A DNA stretch of 64,000 nt from positions 3,658,001-3,722,000 of the forward strand of contig NZ_CP007212.1 in the NCBI RefSeq assembly GCF_001411805.1, written 5' to 3'. Positions 8,222 to 17,619 of the stretch are shown in pieces (position 1 is the stretch's first letter; every line of letters starts with the position of its first letter). The notes below the pieces were generated by a model. That model worked only from the letters and a program-made list of their open reading frames with translations. It ran no database searches and was not told the DNA's origin. The position numbers and the translations under genes were made by a program. The stretch comes from Burkholderia plantarii. GTDB taxonomy: Bacteria > Pseudomonadota > Gammaproteobacteria > Burkholderiales > Burkholderiaceae.

Positions 8222-9595
8222 ATGACGAAAAAAGTTTACGTAAAGACCTTCGGCTGCCAGATGAACGAGTACGACTCGGACAAGATGGTGGACGTGCTCA
8301 ACGCCGCCGAAGGGCTCGAGAAGACCGACAACCCCGAAGATGCCGACGTGATCCTGTTCAACACCTGCTCGGTGCGCGAGAAGGCGCAGGAGAAGGTGTT
8401 CTCGGATCTCGGCCGGGTGCGCGAGCTGAAGGAAGCCAAGCCCGGGCTGATCATCGGGGTGGGCGGCTGCGTGGCGAGCCAGGAAGGCGCGGCGATCGTC
8501 GCGCGCGCACCCTACGTGGACCTCGTGTTCGGCCCGCAGACGCTGCACCGGCTGCCGAAAATGATCGACGCACGCCGCGCGAGCGGCCGCTCGCAGGTCG
8601 ACATCACGTTCCCCGAGATCGAGAAGTTCGACCACCTGCCGCCCGCGCGCGTGGAAGGCCCGAGCGCGTTCGTCTCGATCATGGAAGGCTGCAGCAAGTA
8701 CTGCAGCTACTGCGTGGTGCCCTACACGCGCGGCGACGAGGTCTCGCGCCCGCTCGACGACGTGCTCACCGAGATCGCCGGGCTCGCCGACCAGGGCGTG
8801 CGCGAGGTGACGCTGCTGGGCCAGAACGTCAACGCCTACCGCGGCGCGCTCACCGCCGGCTCGACCGAGATCGCCGATTTCGCGACGCTGATCGAATACG
8901 TGGCCGACCTGCCCGGCATCGAGCGGATCCGCTACACCACCTCGCATCCGAAGGAATTCACGCAGCGCCTGCTCGACGTCTACGCGCGCGTGCCGAAGCT
9001 CGTCAACCACCTGCACCTGCCGGTCCAGCACGGCTCCGACCGCGTGCTGATGGCGATGAAGCGCGGCTACACGGTGCTCGAGTACAAATCGCTGATCCGC
9101 AAGCTGCGCGCGATCCGCCCCGAGCTGTCGCTGTCCACCGACATCATCATCGGCTTCCCGGGCGAGACCGAGGCCGACTTCGACAAGACCATGGCACTGG
9201 TCCACGAGATGAGCTACGACACCAGCTTCTCGTTCATCTACAGCCCGCGCCCGGGCACGCCGGCCGCCAGCCTGCACGACGACACGCCGCGCGAGGTCAA
9301 GCTCAAACGCCTGCAACATCTGCAGGCCACCATCGAGGAGAACGTCGCGCGGATCAGCGCGTCGATGGTCGGCCGGGTCGAGCGAATCCTCGTGGAAGGT
9401 CCGTCGCGCAAGGATCCGAACGAACTGGCGGGGCGCACCGAGAACAATCGCGTGGTCAACTTCCCGGCGCCGCTCGCCTCGCACGCGCGGCTGATCGGCC
9501 AGATGATCGACGTGCGGATCAACCACGCCTATCCGCATTCGCTGCGCGGCGAACTCGTGCTCGCGCACGACGACGCCAGCACGGCCACCCACTGA
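8222..9595 (+). CDS. miaB: tRNA-2-methylthio-N6-dimethylallyladenosine synthase MiaB
   Basis: MiaB is a radical-SAM methylthiotransferase that converts i6A37 to ms2i6A37 in tRNAs reading UNN codons. The N-terminal UPF0004 domain starts [15 protein letters not shown] with Cys12 and supplies further cluster cysteines (NTCSVRE, GGCVAS). The radical-SAM CxxxCxxC motif is Cys157, Cys161 and Cys164 (GCSKYCSYC). A C-terminal TRAM domain ([10 protein letters not shown]) binds tRNA. The length of 457 residues is normal. It heads the miaB-phoH-ybeY-corC-lnt block that is conserved across proteobacteria. Confidence 0.98.
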   Translation: MTKKVYVKTFGCQMNEYDSDKMVDVLNAAEGLEKTDNPEDADVILFNTCSVREKAQEKVFSDLGRVRELKEAKPGLIIGVGGCVASQEGAAIVARAPYVDLVFGPQTLHRLPKMIDARRASGRSQVDITFPEIEKFDHLPPARVEGPSAFVSIMEGCSKYCSYCVVPYTRGDEVSRPLDDVLTEIAGLADQGVREVTLLGQNVNAYRGALTAGSTEIADFATLIEYVADLPGIERIRYTTSHPKEFTQRLLDVYARVPKLVNHLHLPVQHGSDRVLMAMKRGYTVLEYKSLIRKLRAIRPELSLSTDIIIGFPGETEADFDKTMALVHEMSYDTSFSFIYSPRPGTPAASLHDDTPREVKLKRLQHLQATIEENVARISASMVGRVERILVEGPSRKDPNELAGRTENNRVVNFPAPLASHARLIGQMIDVRINHAYPHSLRGELVLAHDDASTATH

Positions 9596-9624
9596 GCGCC
9601 CAACCGAAGGAAGCCGACGCAACC

Positions 9625-10686
9625 TTGAAAGCCATCCAAGCCCTGGAATTCACCGCGCCGCGCGACGACAACGCGCGCCTCGCGAACCTCTGCGGTCCGC
9701 TCGACGAGAACCTGCGGCAGATCGAGCAGGCACTCGACGTCACGCTGCAGCGGCGCGGCCACCGGATCGCGATCCGCGGCCGGGGCGCGAAGCTCGCGCT
9801 GGCCGCGCTGGAAAACTTCTACAACCTCGCCCGCGATCCGCTCTCGCTCGACGACATCCAGCTCGCGCTGGTCGAGACGCGCCAGCTGGGCGGAGGCGGG
9901 CGCGGCAACGGCGCGCCGGGCAACGACGAACCGGACGTGCGCTTTCGCGGCAGCCCCGACCACCCGTTCGACGAGCCGGCCGCCGCCGATCCCGACTCGC
10001 CCGACGAGGAGCCGGCGCCGAAGCTCTACACGCGCCGCGCCGACCTGCGCGGCCGCACCCCGGCGCAGCGCGAGTACCTGAAGCAGATCCTCTCGCACGA
10101 CGTGACGTTCGGCATCGGGCCGGCCGGCACCGGCAAGACCTACCTCGCCGTGGCCTGCGCGGTGGACGCGCTCGAACGCGACCAGGTCAAGCGCATCGTG
10201 CTGACGCGGCCGGCCGTCGAGGCCGGCGAGCGGCTCGGCTTCCTGCCCGGCGACCTGTCGCAGAAGGTCGATCCGTACCTGCGCCCGCTCTACGACGCGC
10301 TCTACGACCTGCTCGGCTTCGACAAGACCGCCAAGATGTTCGAGCGCCAGATGATCGAGATCGCGCCGCTCGCCTACATGCGCGGCCGCACGCTGAACCA
10401 CGCGTTCATCATCCTCGACGAGGCGCAGAACACCACGCCCGAGCAGATGAAGATGTTCTTGACGCGGATCGGCTTCGGCTCGAAGGCGGTGGTCACCGGC
10501 GACACCACCCAGATCGACCTGCCGCGCGGCCACAAGAGCGGGCTCGTCGAGGCCCAGCAGGTGCTCGGCCAGGTGCGCGGCATCGCGCTCACGCGCTTCA
10601 CGAGCGCCGACGTGGTGCGCCATCCGCTGGTGGCGCGGATCGTCGAGGCCTACGACGAGTTCCACGCGCAGCGCAAGGACGACTGA
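9625..10686 (+). CDS. ybeZ: PhoH-family ATPase (YbeZ)
   Basis: This cytoplasmic P-loop ATPase partners with YbeY in rRNA processing. Walker A GPAGTGKT is at residues 165-172 and Walker [10 protein letters not shown] around Asp265-Glu266. The N-terminal 100 residues form the usual KH-like region ([10 protein letters not shown]), followed by an acidic proline-rich linker. The only plausible start at the conserved N-terminus is TTG at 9625 (then [12 protein letters not shown]), giving 353 residues; no ATG or GTG fits nearby. It lies 29 bases after miaB, which supports one transcript. Confidence 0.93.
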   Translation: MKAIQALEFTAPRDDNARLANLCGPLDENLRQIEQALDVTLQRRGHRIAIRGRGAKLALAALENFYNLARDPLSLDDIQLALVETRQLGGGGRGNGAPGNDEPDVRFRGSPDHPFDEPAAADPDSPDEEPAPKLYTRRADLRGRTPAQREYLKQILSHDVTFGIGPAGTGKTYLAVACAVDALERDQVKRIVLTRPAVEAGERLGFLPGDLSQKVDPYLRPLYDALYDLLGFDKTAKMFERQMIEIAPLAYMRGRTLNHAFIILDEAQNTTPEQMKMFLTRIGFGSKAVVTGDTTQIDLPRGHKSGLVEAQQVLGQVRGIALTRFTSADVVRHPLVARIVEAYDEFHAQRKDD

Positions 10687-10960
10687 CGGCGACGCGCGCG
10701 GCGGCGGCCGTTGCCGTTGCCGCGCTGTTGTTGTCACGGTACGCCGCTTCGCCAACGCGGCGCGACCGTCCGTCACGCGTGGGCCGCGCCGAGCCCCCGC
10801 CGTCCGGGCGCGAAGCCGCACCGGCGCGGCACGGCGGCCCGTGCGCCGCATTGCTTCGTATTTCGCAAGCCTTGTCGCGGCACGCCCGCCGGCCCGCCGG
10901 ACGGGCGAAACAGCCGGCCGTTTGGTGTATGCTCGGGCGATTCCGTTTGTTCCCCCGGCG

Positions 10961-11785
10961 ATGAAATCCTCCCGCTCCCAGAAAGCCCAGAAGCCTGCCC
11001 TTACCGGCGCACCGCGCGTGTCGCTGTTCGATGAACGCGGCAAGGTCAAGTCGATCGACGCGCAGGGCCTGCGCATCGATTTCCCCGATGGCCGCGCGCT
11101 GATGTTCGACCTGTCCGGCGCCGCCGGCGACGCCTCGGTCGCGATCGTCGCGCAGCACGTCGATCCCGCCCAGCGCGCCACGCTGACGCTGCGCCCCGAG
11201 CACTACGACAGCCTCACGCTGTCGGTCGGCGCCGAAGCGGAGCCGCTTGACGCGATCCTGCCCGGCCTCGACGGCGCCGGGGCGGACGCGACCGACGCCA
11301 TCGACGACGACGCCCCGCTGTCGGCCGGCGAACCCGAACTCGAACTGGTCGTGCAATACGGCGACGAGATCACCGCCGCGCAGCGCAAGACGCTGCCCAA
11401 GCGCAAGCTGATCGCCGAATGGCTGTCGACCTCGCTGTCGGCGGACGCGCAGCTCACGGTGCGCTTCGTCGGCGAGAAGGAAGGCCGCGAGCTGAACGGC
11501 GGCTACCGCAAGAAGGACTATCCCACCAACGTGCTGACCTTCGCCTACGACTCGGCGCCCGACGGCACCACGATCGGCGATCTCGTGATCTGCTGCCCGG
11601 TGGTCGAAAAGGAGGCGGCCGAGCAGGACAAGCCGCTCGTCGCCCATTACGCGCATCTGCTCGTCCATGGCGCGTTGCACGCGCAGGGGTATGATCACGA
11701 ACGGAGCGAGGAGGACGCGACCGAAATGGAAGCGCTCGAAACCGACATCCTCGCCAAGCTCGGCTTCCCGAACCCGTATCAGTAA
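10961..11785 (+). CDS. ybeY: Endoribonuclease YbeY with a long N-terminal extension
   Basis: YbeY is a zinc metalloprotein needed for 16S rRNA 3'-end maturation and ribosome quality control. The C-terminal 149 residues (about 126-274) are a complete YbeY domain with the zinc motif [11 protein letters not shown] (His236, His240, His246). Ahead of it lies a 125-residue segment that I do not recognise. It contains [19 protein letters not shown] and RALMFDLSG, which look like beta strands, and then an acidic linker. Most YbeY proteins are about 150-185 residues. The ATG at 10961 is the first in frame; a later start at the ATG at 11102 would remove only part of the extension. It follows phoH, its functional partner. 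Confidence 0.9.
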   Translation: MKSSRSQKAQKPALTGAPRVSLFDERGKVKSIDAQGLRIDFPDGRALMFDLSGAAGDASVAIVAQHVDPAQRATLTLRPEHYDSLTLSVGAEAEPLDAILPGLDGAGADATDAIDDDAPLSAGEPELELVVQYGDEITAAQRKTLPKRKLIAEWLSTSLSADAQLTVRFVGEKEGRELNGGYRKKDYPTNVLTFAYDSAPDGTTIGDLVICCPVVEKEAAEQDKPLVAHYAHLLVHGALHAQGYDHERSEEDATEMEALETDILAKLGFPNPYQ

Positions 11786-11844
11786 GGGGCAGCACGGCCG
11801 GCCGGGCATCGTTCGAACCCCTGAACCGGCCGCGAGCCCCCACC

Positions 11845-12477
11845 GTGAGTACGCCCTTTCCCGCCACCAACGCGTATCCGCCGTCGATCGGCTCCGGCCG
11901 ACTGCTCTCCGAACACGAACTCGCCACCTCGCTCGACGCGACGCTGGCGGGCTGGGACCGTCAGGCCGACCTCTGGCTGTTCGGCTATGGCTCGCTGATC
12001 TGGAATCCCGGCCTGCCGACCGTCGAACAGGTCCACGGGCGCGTCCACGGCTACCACCGCGGCCTCTATCTGTGGTCGCGCGTCAACCGCGGCACCCCCG
12101 AGCGGCCGGGACTCGTGCTCGCGCTCGACCGCGGCGGCTCGTGCAGCGGCGTGGCGTTCCGGATCGCCGGGCCGAGCGCGCTGCCGCATCTCGAAACGCT
12201 CTGGCAGCGCGAAATGCCGATGGGCTCGTACCGGCCCGCCTGGCTGCCCTGCACGCTCACGACCGGCCAGCGCGTGCGCGCGCTCGCGTTCGTGATGCGC
12301 CGCGACGTGCCGACCTACACCGGCAAGCTGTCCGACGAGGTGGTGCGCGCCGTGTTCGACAGCGCGCAGGGCCGCTACGGCACCACGCTCGACTACGTGA
12401 CGCGCACCGTCGCCGCGCTGCGCGAGAGCGGCATCCCCGACCGCGCGCTGGAAGCGCTGCTCGCGCGCTGCGGCTGA
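11845..12477 (+). CDS. Gamma-glutamylcyclotransferase (ChaC-like)
   Basis: ChaC-type enzymes cleave glutathione into 5-oxoproline and cysteinylglycine in the cytoplasm. The signature FGYGSLIWNPG is at residues 46-56 and a candidate catalytic glutamate is Glu123 (WQREMPMGSYR). The length of 210 residues fits the family. The start is GTG at 11845. The gene sits between ybeY and corC/ybeX, which are adjacent in many proteobacteria, so it appears inserted into that block. Whether it degrades glutathione here cannot be read from sequence. Confidence 0.88.
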   Translation: MSTPFPATNAYPPSIGSGRLLSEHELATSLDATLAGWDRQADLWLFGYGSLIWNPGLPTVEQVHGRVHGYHRGLYLWSRVNRGTPERPGLVLALDRGGSCSGVAFRIAGPSALPHLETLWQREMPMGSYRPAWLPCTLTTGQRVRALAFVMRRDVPTYTGKLSDEVVRAVFDSAQGRYGTTLDYVTRTVAALRESGIPDRALEALLARCG

Positions 12478-12661
12478 GCCGATCGCCGGGCATCCGCTTT
12501 TTGGCCCGTTGGGCGCGGCGCCGATTCCGGGTTAGGATGGGCGCGAGCCGCCGGGCCGGCTGCCGCGTCCGCCATCCGGCCGACACGGCAGCGCCAAGGC
12601 CTTGGTGTATCCTTGCCAACTCCGTGACCACGCGTCCGCGGTCCGCCCCGGGCGCACCACC

Positions 12662-13546
12662 ATGAACGATTCGTATCCCAGTCGAAAGTCCACCGACAAA
12701 CCTCCCGAAAAGCGTTCGCTTCTCGAACGCCTGACCGACTTCATCTCGCCCGAGCCCGAATCCCGCGGCGAGCTGCTCGAAATCCTGCAGGACGCGCACG
12801 AGCGCAACCTGATCGACGCCGATTCGCTGTCGATGATCGAGGGCGTGTTCCAGGTCTCCGACCTCTGCGCGCGCGACATCATGGTGCCGCGCGCCCAGAT
12901 GGACGCGCTCAACATCGCCGACAAGCCCGAGGACTTCATTCCGTTCGTGCTCGACAAGGCCCACTCGCGCTACCCGGTCTACGAAGAAAACCGCGACAAC
13001 GTGATCGGCGTGCTGCTCGCGAAGGATCTGCTGCGCTTCTACGCGGAAGAAGAGTTCGACGTGCGCGGGATGCTTCGCCCGGCCGTGTTCATCCCCGAAT
13101 CGAAGCGCCTGAACGTGCTGCTGCACGACTTCCGCGTGAACCGCAACCACCTCGCGATCGTGGTCGACGAATACGGCGGCGTGGCCGGCCTCATCACGAT
13201 CGAGGACGTGCTGGAACAGATCGTCGGCGACATCGAGGACGAATACGACTTCGACGAGGAAGCCGGCAACATCATCTCGGCGCCGGACGGGCGCTTCCGC
13301 GTGCGCGCGCTGACCGAAATCTCGCAGTTCAACGAGGTGTTCGGCACCGATTTCCCCGACGACGAGGTCGACACCATCGGCGGGCTGATCACCCATCATT
13401 TCGGCCGCGTGCCGCATCGCGGCGAGAAGCTGCGGATCGGCCGGCTGATCTTCGAGATCCAGCGCGGCGACGCACGCCAGATCCACGTGCTGCTGGTGCG
13501 CCGCGACCCGCTCGCCGGCCGCCACGGCGAACCGGCCGACGACTGA
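12662..13546 (+). CDS. corC: CorC/YbeX-type CBS-domain protein
   Basis: This is a soluble two-CBS protein (about residues 70-190: DIMVPRAQMDALNI, RYPVYEENRDNVIGVLLAKDLL, VDEYGGVAGLITIEDVLEQIVGDIEDE) with a C-terminal CorC/HlyC transporter-associated domain (about 205-285). The family is linked to magnesium efflux and, as YbeX in E. coli, to ribosome maturation. The 294-residue protein has no membrane segment, which separates it from the longer CorB types. It is encoded immediately upstream of lnt, its standard neighbour. Confidence 0.93.
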   Translation: MNDSYPSRKSTDKPPEKRSLLERLTDFISPEPESRGELLEILQDAHERNLIDADSLSMIEGVFQVSDLCARDIMVPRAQMDALNIADKPEDFIPFVLDKAHSRYPVYEENRDNVIGVLLAKDLLRFYAEEEFDVRGMLRPAVFIPESKRLNVLLHDFRVNRNHLAIVVDEYGGVAGLITIEDVLEQIVGDIEDEYDFDEEAGNIISAPDGRFRVRALTEISQFNEVFGTDFPDDEVDTIGGLITHHFGRVPHRGEKLRIGRLIFEIQRGDARQIHVLLVRRDPLAGRHGEPADD

Positions 13547-13584
13547 CCGTCCGGCCGCCCGTCAACGCTCCACCTTCGACCCGC

Positions 13585-15195
13585 ATGGCCGAATCGTTCC
13601 CGACCCGCGCGCGACGCGGCGCCACCTTCGCGTCCGGCAGCCGCGCGCTGCCCCGCTGGCACTATCCGGCCGCGCTCCTCGCGGGCGCGGCCAACACGCT
13701 GAGCTTCGCCCCCACGCCGCACGGCGGCTGGCTGCAGCTGCTCGTGTTCGTCTGGTTCTACGCGCAGCTCGCGCGCAGCGCGACGCGCGCGCAGGCCACG
13801 CTGACCGGCGCCGCGTTCGGCTTCGGCAACTTCCTGTCGGGCATCTGGTGGCTGTTCATCAGCATGCACGTGTACGGCGAGATGGCCACGCCGCTCGCGG
13901 CCGGCGCGCTGGTGCTGTTCTGCCTCTATCTCGCGCTTTATCCGGCGCTCTCGTCGCTGGCCTGGGCGCTCGCCTCGGGCAAGCGCGCGGGGCAGGCGTT
14001 CGCGCCGTCGTGGCACGGCGCGTTCGCGTTCGCGAGCGCCTGGGCGCTCGGCGAATGGGCGCGCGGCACGGTGTTCACCGGCTTTCCGTGGCTCGCGAGC
14101 GGCTATCCGCAGGTGGACGGCCCGTTCGCCGGCTACGCGCCGGTGGCGGGCGTGTACGGCATCGGCTGGGTGCTCGCGCTGTTCGCGGCGCTGGTTGTCA
14201 ACGCGATCGTGCGGGCGCGCCTCGCGCGCGGCGGCGCGCTCGCGCCGGCCGCGCTGGCCGCCGCGCTCGTCGCGCTCGGCCTGCTGCTGCCGCTGGTGCC
14301 GTGGACCCGGCCCGAGAACAAGCCGCTCAACGTGCGCCTGCTGCAGGGCAACGTGAAGCAGGACATCAAGTTCGAGCAGGCCGGCATCGACGCGGCGATC
14401 CGCATGTACACGAAGATGATCACCGAGAAGCCGGCCGATCTCGTCGTCACGCCCGAAACGGCGATCGCGGTGATGATCCAGGACGTGCCGGTGCCGTTCG
14501 CGAAGGCGGTGCGCAGCTTCGTCGACAAGACCGGCACCTCGGTGCTGTTCGGCGCGGTCGGCGACAAGATCCTGCCCGACGGCAGCATCGTCGACTACAC
14601 AAACAGCCTGTACGGCGTGACGCCGGGCTCGATGAAGATCTACCACTACGACAAGCACCACCTGGTGCCGTTCGGCGAGTTCATCCCGTGGGGCTTCCGC
14701 TGGTTCGTGAACCTGATGAAGATGCCGCTCGGCGACTTCGCGCGCGGCGCGCCGGTGCAGACGCCGTTCCTGGTCCACGACCAGCCGGTGATGGCCGACA
14801 TCTGCTACGAGGACATCTTCGGCGAGGAGATCGCGGCGACCGTGCGCGACAACGCGCCGTCGCCGGGCGTGCTCGTCAACGTCACGAACCTCGCCTGGTT
14901 CGGCGACACCATCGCGCTCGACCAGCACCTGCAGATCGCACGGATGCGTTCGCTGGAAACGGGCCGCCCGATGCTGCGCGCGACCAACACCGGCATGACC
15001 GCGGCGATCGACGCGCACGGCCGCGTGATCGGCCGCCTCAAGCCGTTCACGCTCGGCTCGCTCGACGTGACGATCGAGGGCACCCAGGGCATCACGCCGT
15101 TCGTCGCCAACGGCAACGCGATCGTGCTGGCCGTGGCCGGCCTGCTGCTCGCGTTCGTGCTGGTGGCCGGGCCGCGGCTGCGCCGGCGCGGCTGA
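13585..15195 (+). CDS. lnt: Apolipoprotein N-acyltransferase
   Basis: Lnt adds the third acyl chain to the N-terminal cysteine of lipoproteins in the inner membrane. The first 240 residues hold several membrane spans. The periplasmic nitrilase-like domain carries the Glu-Lys-Cys triad: Glu291 in TPETAIAV, Lys357 in YDKHHLVPFGE and Cys407 in DICYEDIFGE. A final membrane span (AIVLAVAGLLLAFVLVAG) precedes the basic C-terminus. The length of 536 residues is slightly above the E. coli protein. It ends the miaB-lnt block. Confidence 0.97.
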   Translation: MAESFPTRARRGATFASGSRALPRWHYPAALLAGAANTLSFAPTPHGGWLQLLVFVWFYAQLARSATRAQATLTGAAFGFGNFLSGIWWLFISMHVYGEMATPLAAGALVLFCLYLALYPALSSLAWALASGKRAGQAFAPSWHGAFAFASAWALGEWARGTVFTGFPWLASGYPQVDGPFAGYAPVAGVYGIGWVLALFAALVVNAIVRARLARGGALAPAALAAALVALGLLLPLVPWTRPENKPLNVRLLQGNVKQDIKFEQAGIDAAIRMYTKMITEKPADLVVTPETAIAVMIQDVPVPFAKAVRSFVDKTGTSVLFGAVGDKILPDGSIVDYTNSLYGVTPGSMKIYHYDKHHLVPFGEFIPWGFRWFVNLMKMPLGDFARGAPVQTPFLVHDQPVMADICYEDIFGEEIAATVRDNAPSPGVLVNVTNLAWFGDTIALDQHLQIARMRSLETGRPMLRATNTGMTAAIDAHGRVIGRLKPFTLGSLDVTIEGTQGITPFVANGNAIVLAVAGLLLAFVLVAGPRLRRRG

Positions 15196-15404
15196 GGCCG
15201 CCAGCTCGGGGCCGGGCCGGCGCTTGCGTCGGTGCCGGCCGGTTCATCGCGACTCGTATCCGCCGTATTCGCGTGGCGCTTTTCGCGGGGCACGGCTCGC
15301 GCCGCGACCACCGATGGCGCCGATAGCAACGCTTGCGCCTCACGCATCAGTGGCTGGCGCCGACCTTCCCCGCCTCGCCCGGCACCGGCCCGCGCCGACC
15401 CGCC

Positions 15405-17066
15405 TCACCACGCCCCACCCGTCCCCGCCAGCGCGCGCAAATCCCGCGCGACCGCGTCGAGCACCGGCTGCCATTCCATGAAGGCCGGCTGCCGGTACAG
15501 CGTCGCGGCCGGATACAGCGGGCTGTCGCGCCGTTCGAGCTGCCAGACCCAGTGCGGATTGACGTCGAGCAGCACCCAGCTCGCCAGACCGAGCGCGCCG
15601 CTCAGGTGCGCGATCGAGGTGCAGACGGTGATCACGAGATCGAGCGCGCCGAGATAGGCGGCCGTGTCGTCGAAGCTGCGCCATTCGGCGCTGTGATCGA
15701 CGATCGGCAGGCCGAGCGCGCGCGCGGCCGCCACCTCGGCCTCGCCGCCCGGCTGCAGCGAGTGGAAGCTCACGCCCGCGATGCCCGCGAACGCGGCCGC
15801 GTAACGCTCGATGCCGATGCGCCGGAACGGATTGCGCTGGTGCCCGGCGCTGCCGCTCCAGGCAAGCCCGACGCGCAGCCGCTCGCCGGGCCGCGCCTCG
15901 GCCGCGAAGCGCGCGCGCCACGCGTCGCGCGCGGCCGCGTCGGCGCGCAGGTACGGCACGGCCGCGCCGGCCGCCGCGTCGGGCAGGCCGAGCTGCCATG
16001 GCACGCTGCCGATCGGCAGGTGATAGTCGGCGGCCGGCAGGCGCTCGACGTCGAGTTCGTCGCCATACAGGTCGACGTGTTCGCCGAGGCTGCGCGAGAG
16101 CAGCGCGCCCATCTGCGCAAACGCGTTCCAGACGAGCCGCCCGCCCTCGCGATGCACGCGCCCGGCCAGCAGCGGGATGGTCCGGCACAGCTGCAGCAGG
16201 TCGCCCATGCCCTGCTCGCCCCACACCAGGAGCGTCTTGCCCGCGAGCGGCTCGCCGTGCCAGCGCGGCGCCGGCAGGGTCGGGCGCAGCGCGCGCAGCT
16301 CGGTCGAGCCCTGCCAGCGCGCCTCGTGGCCGAGCCAGCCGTCGGCGAAGTTGCCGCGTACCAGCTGGATGATGGCGAGATTGAAGCGGAACGTGGCGTC
16401 GTCGGGCGAGAGTTCGAGCGCGCGCCGCGCGCAGTGCTCGGCTTCATCCCAGCGCTGCGCTTCCTTGTAGACGCAGCTCGCGTTGTTGCGCGCGAGCGCG
16501 TTGTCGGGCACCAGCGCGAGCGCCTGCGCGGCGGCATCGAGCGCGCGCGCGAGGTCGCCGCGCGCGCGATACGAGACGATCAGATTGATCCAGGCCTGCT
16601 CGTCGCGCGGGTTCGCCTCGACGGCCTGCTCGAACAGCGCGAGTTCCTCGGCCGGATCGCCCTTCGAGAGACGGATCGCGATCGCGAGGTTGTTGCGCAG
16701 CGACGGCCAGTCGGGGGCGAGCGCCAGCGCGCGCCGGTACGGCCCGATCGCCTCGGCGTGGCGGCCGCTCATCTGCAGCGCGTAACCGCAGTTGAACGCG
16801 AGCGCGGGCACGTCGGGCTCGATGCGCCACAGGCAGCTCGCGAGCTCGGCCGCGTCCGCGTGGCGCTGGCGTTCGATCAGACTCGCGGTCAGCCGCGCGA
16901 GCGCCGCGTAGTCGAGCGAGTGCAGCCGCGAGGCCGCGTCGAGCCAGGTCGCGCGCGCCTGCTCGCGGCCCGCCGCGCCGGCGGCGGCGGCCTCGCGCAG
17001 GAAGTCGAGGAACGGCGGGTAGAGCGGGAAATGCGGGTCGACGGGCGGTGTGAACATGAGCGTCAT
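15405..17066 (-). CDS. TPR-repeat protein with glycosyltransferase-like C-terminal domain
   Basis: Residues of about 85-240 contain consecutive tetratricopeptide repeats (for example AFNCGYALQMSGRHAEAIGPY and LARNNASCVYKEAQRWDEAE). From about residue 277 the protein resembles heptosyltransferase/OGT-type domains, with VWGEQGMGDLLQLCR and GLAWSGSAGHQRNP. Such proteins often glycosylate surface polymers or proteins. The start is put at 17066 (MTLMFTPPVDPHFP), giving 553 residues, because the longer frame runs into the heptamer repeat and reads RQAASGK repeats, which are not protein-like. No neighbour reveals its substrate. Confidence 0.83.
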   Translation of the reverse strand: MTLMFTPPVDPHFPLYPPFLDFLREAAAAGAAGREQARATWLDAASRLHSLDYAALARLTASLIERQRHADAAELASCLWRIEPDVPALAFNCGYALQMSGRHAEAIGPYRRALALAPDWPSLRNNLAIAIRLSKGDPAEELALFEQAVEANPRDEQAWINLIVSYRARGDLARALDAAAQALALVPDNALARNNASCVYKEAQRWDEAEHCARRALELSPDDATFRFNLAIIQLVRGNFADGWLGHEARWQGSTELRALRPTLPAPRWHGEPLAGKTLLVWGEQGMGDLLQLCRTIPLLAGRVHREGGRLVWNAFAQMGALLSRSLGEHVDLYGDELDVERLPAADYHLPIGSVPWQLGLPDAAAGAAVPYLRADAAARDAWRARFAAEARPGERLRVGLAWSGSAGHQRNPFRRIGIERYAAAFAGIAGVSFHSLQPGGEAEVAAARALGLPIVDHSAEWRSFDDTAAYLGALDLVITVCTSIAHLSGALGLASWVLLDVNPHWVWQLERRDSPLYPAATLYRQPAFMEWQPVLDAVARDLRALAGTGGAW

Positions 17067-17207
17067 CGGTCCATGATCGGCGCGGACGGCCAGTCCATGC
17101 ATCTTACCGCGCGGCGGTGGGGCTCCGGCGAGGCGGCAAGGGCCGGCCACGACCGCGAATACCGGGCGGGCCACGCGGCCCACCGGAGGCGAAGGCACGC
17201 AGCGGTC

Positions 17208-17231
17208 TCGCCATCGCCATCGCCATCGCCA
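17208..17231 (+). repeat. Hexamer tandem repeat TCGCCA x4
   Basis: Four perfect copies of TCGCCA run from 17208 to 17231. They grade into two TCCGCCA heptamers (17232-17245) and a partial one, which lead straight into the TTGCCGC array. The gradation suggests replication slippage with a one-base unit expansion. Confidence 0.9.
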
Positions 17232-17250
17232 TCCGCCATCCGCCATCCGC

Positions 17251-17320
17251 TTGCCGCTTGCCGCTTGCCGCTTGCCGCTTGCCGCTTGCCGCTTGCCGCT
17301 TGCCGCTTGCCGCTTGCCGC
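17251..17320 (+). repeat. Heptamer tandem repeat TTGCCGC, ten perfect copies
   Basis: Ten uninterrupted copies of the 7-base unit cover exactly 70 bases. The array lies 184 bases before the TPR gene start and 300 before glyQ. Arrays of this kind in Burkholderia are usually variable in copy number between isolates. It is not a CRISPR: the unit is too short and has no spacers. Confidence 0.97.
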
Positions 17321-17619
17321 CCACGGTCTGCCGCTTCGCACCCGCAATTCAAGCCGCATTCACACCGCCATTCGCGGTCCGCGCACCCTTCATTCACGAC
17401 ACGATCCACGTCCTCATCGACGCCGCGAACACCCGCGGCAACGCCCGCGTGCGGGCTCCCCGACAGTCCGTCCCGGCCATCACGGCCGCAGCGTCGCGCC
17501 GATCCGGTAAAATTACGCGCTTTACGCCCATCCAAGCCGCGCGCCGGACTGGCGCCCCGGCCCGAGCCCGCTCGCGCCGGCTTCGCCACCGGAACGCAAA
17601 GCGCCTACGAAGGCCCCTC

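Larger units (their letters stand above)
17067..17619. other. Divergent intergenic region with simple repeats
   Basis: This 553-base region separates the TPR gene (leftward) from glyQ (rightward). It holds the hexamer and heptamer arrays listed separately and, near its right end, a -10-like TAAAAT at 17508-17513 about 105 bases before glyQ. Long open frames across the repeat in several frames arise because a 7-base unit with no stop codon stays open in all frames. Confidence 0.55.

Noticed and set aside
15196..15260. GC-rich inverted repeat after lnt as a terminator
   Set aside because: The stem (GGCCGGC with GCCGGCC) has no following T-run, so I do not call it a terminator.
17208..17320. 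CRISPR array
   Set aside because: The units are 6-7 bases with no spacers and there are no cas genes. This is a simple tandem repeat.
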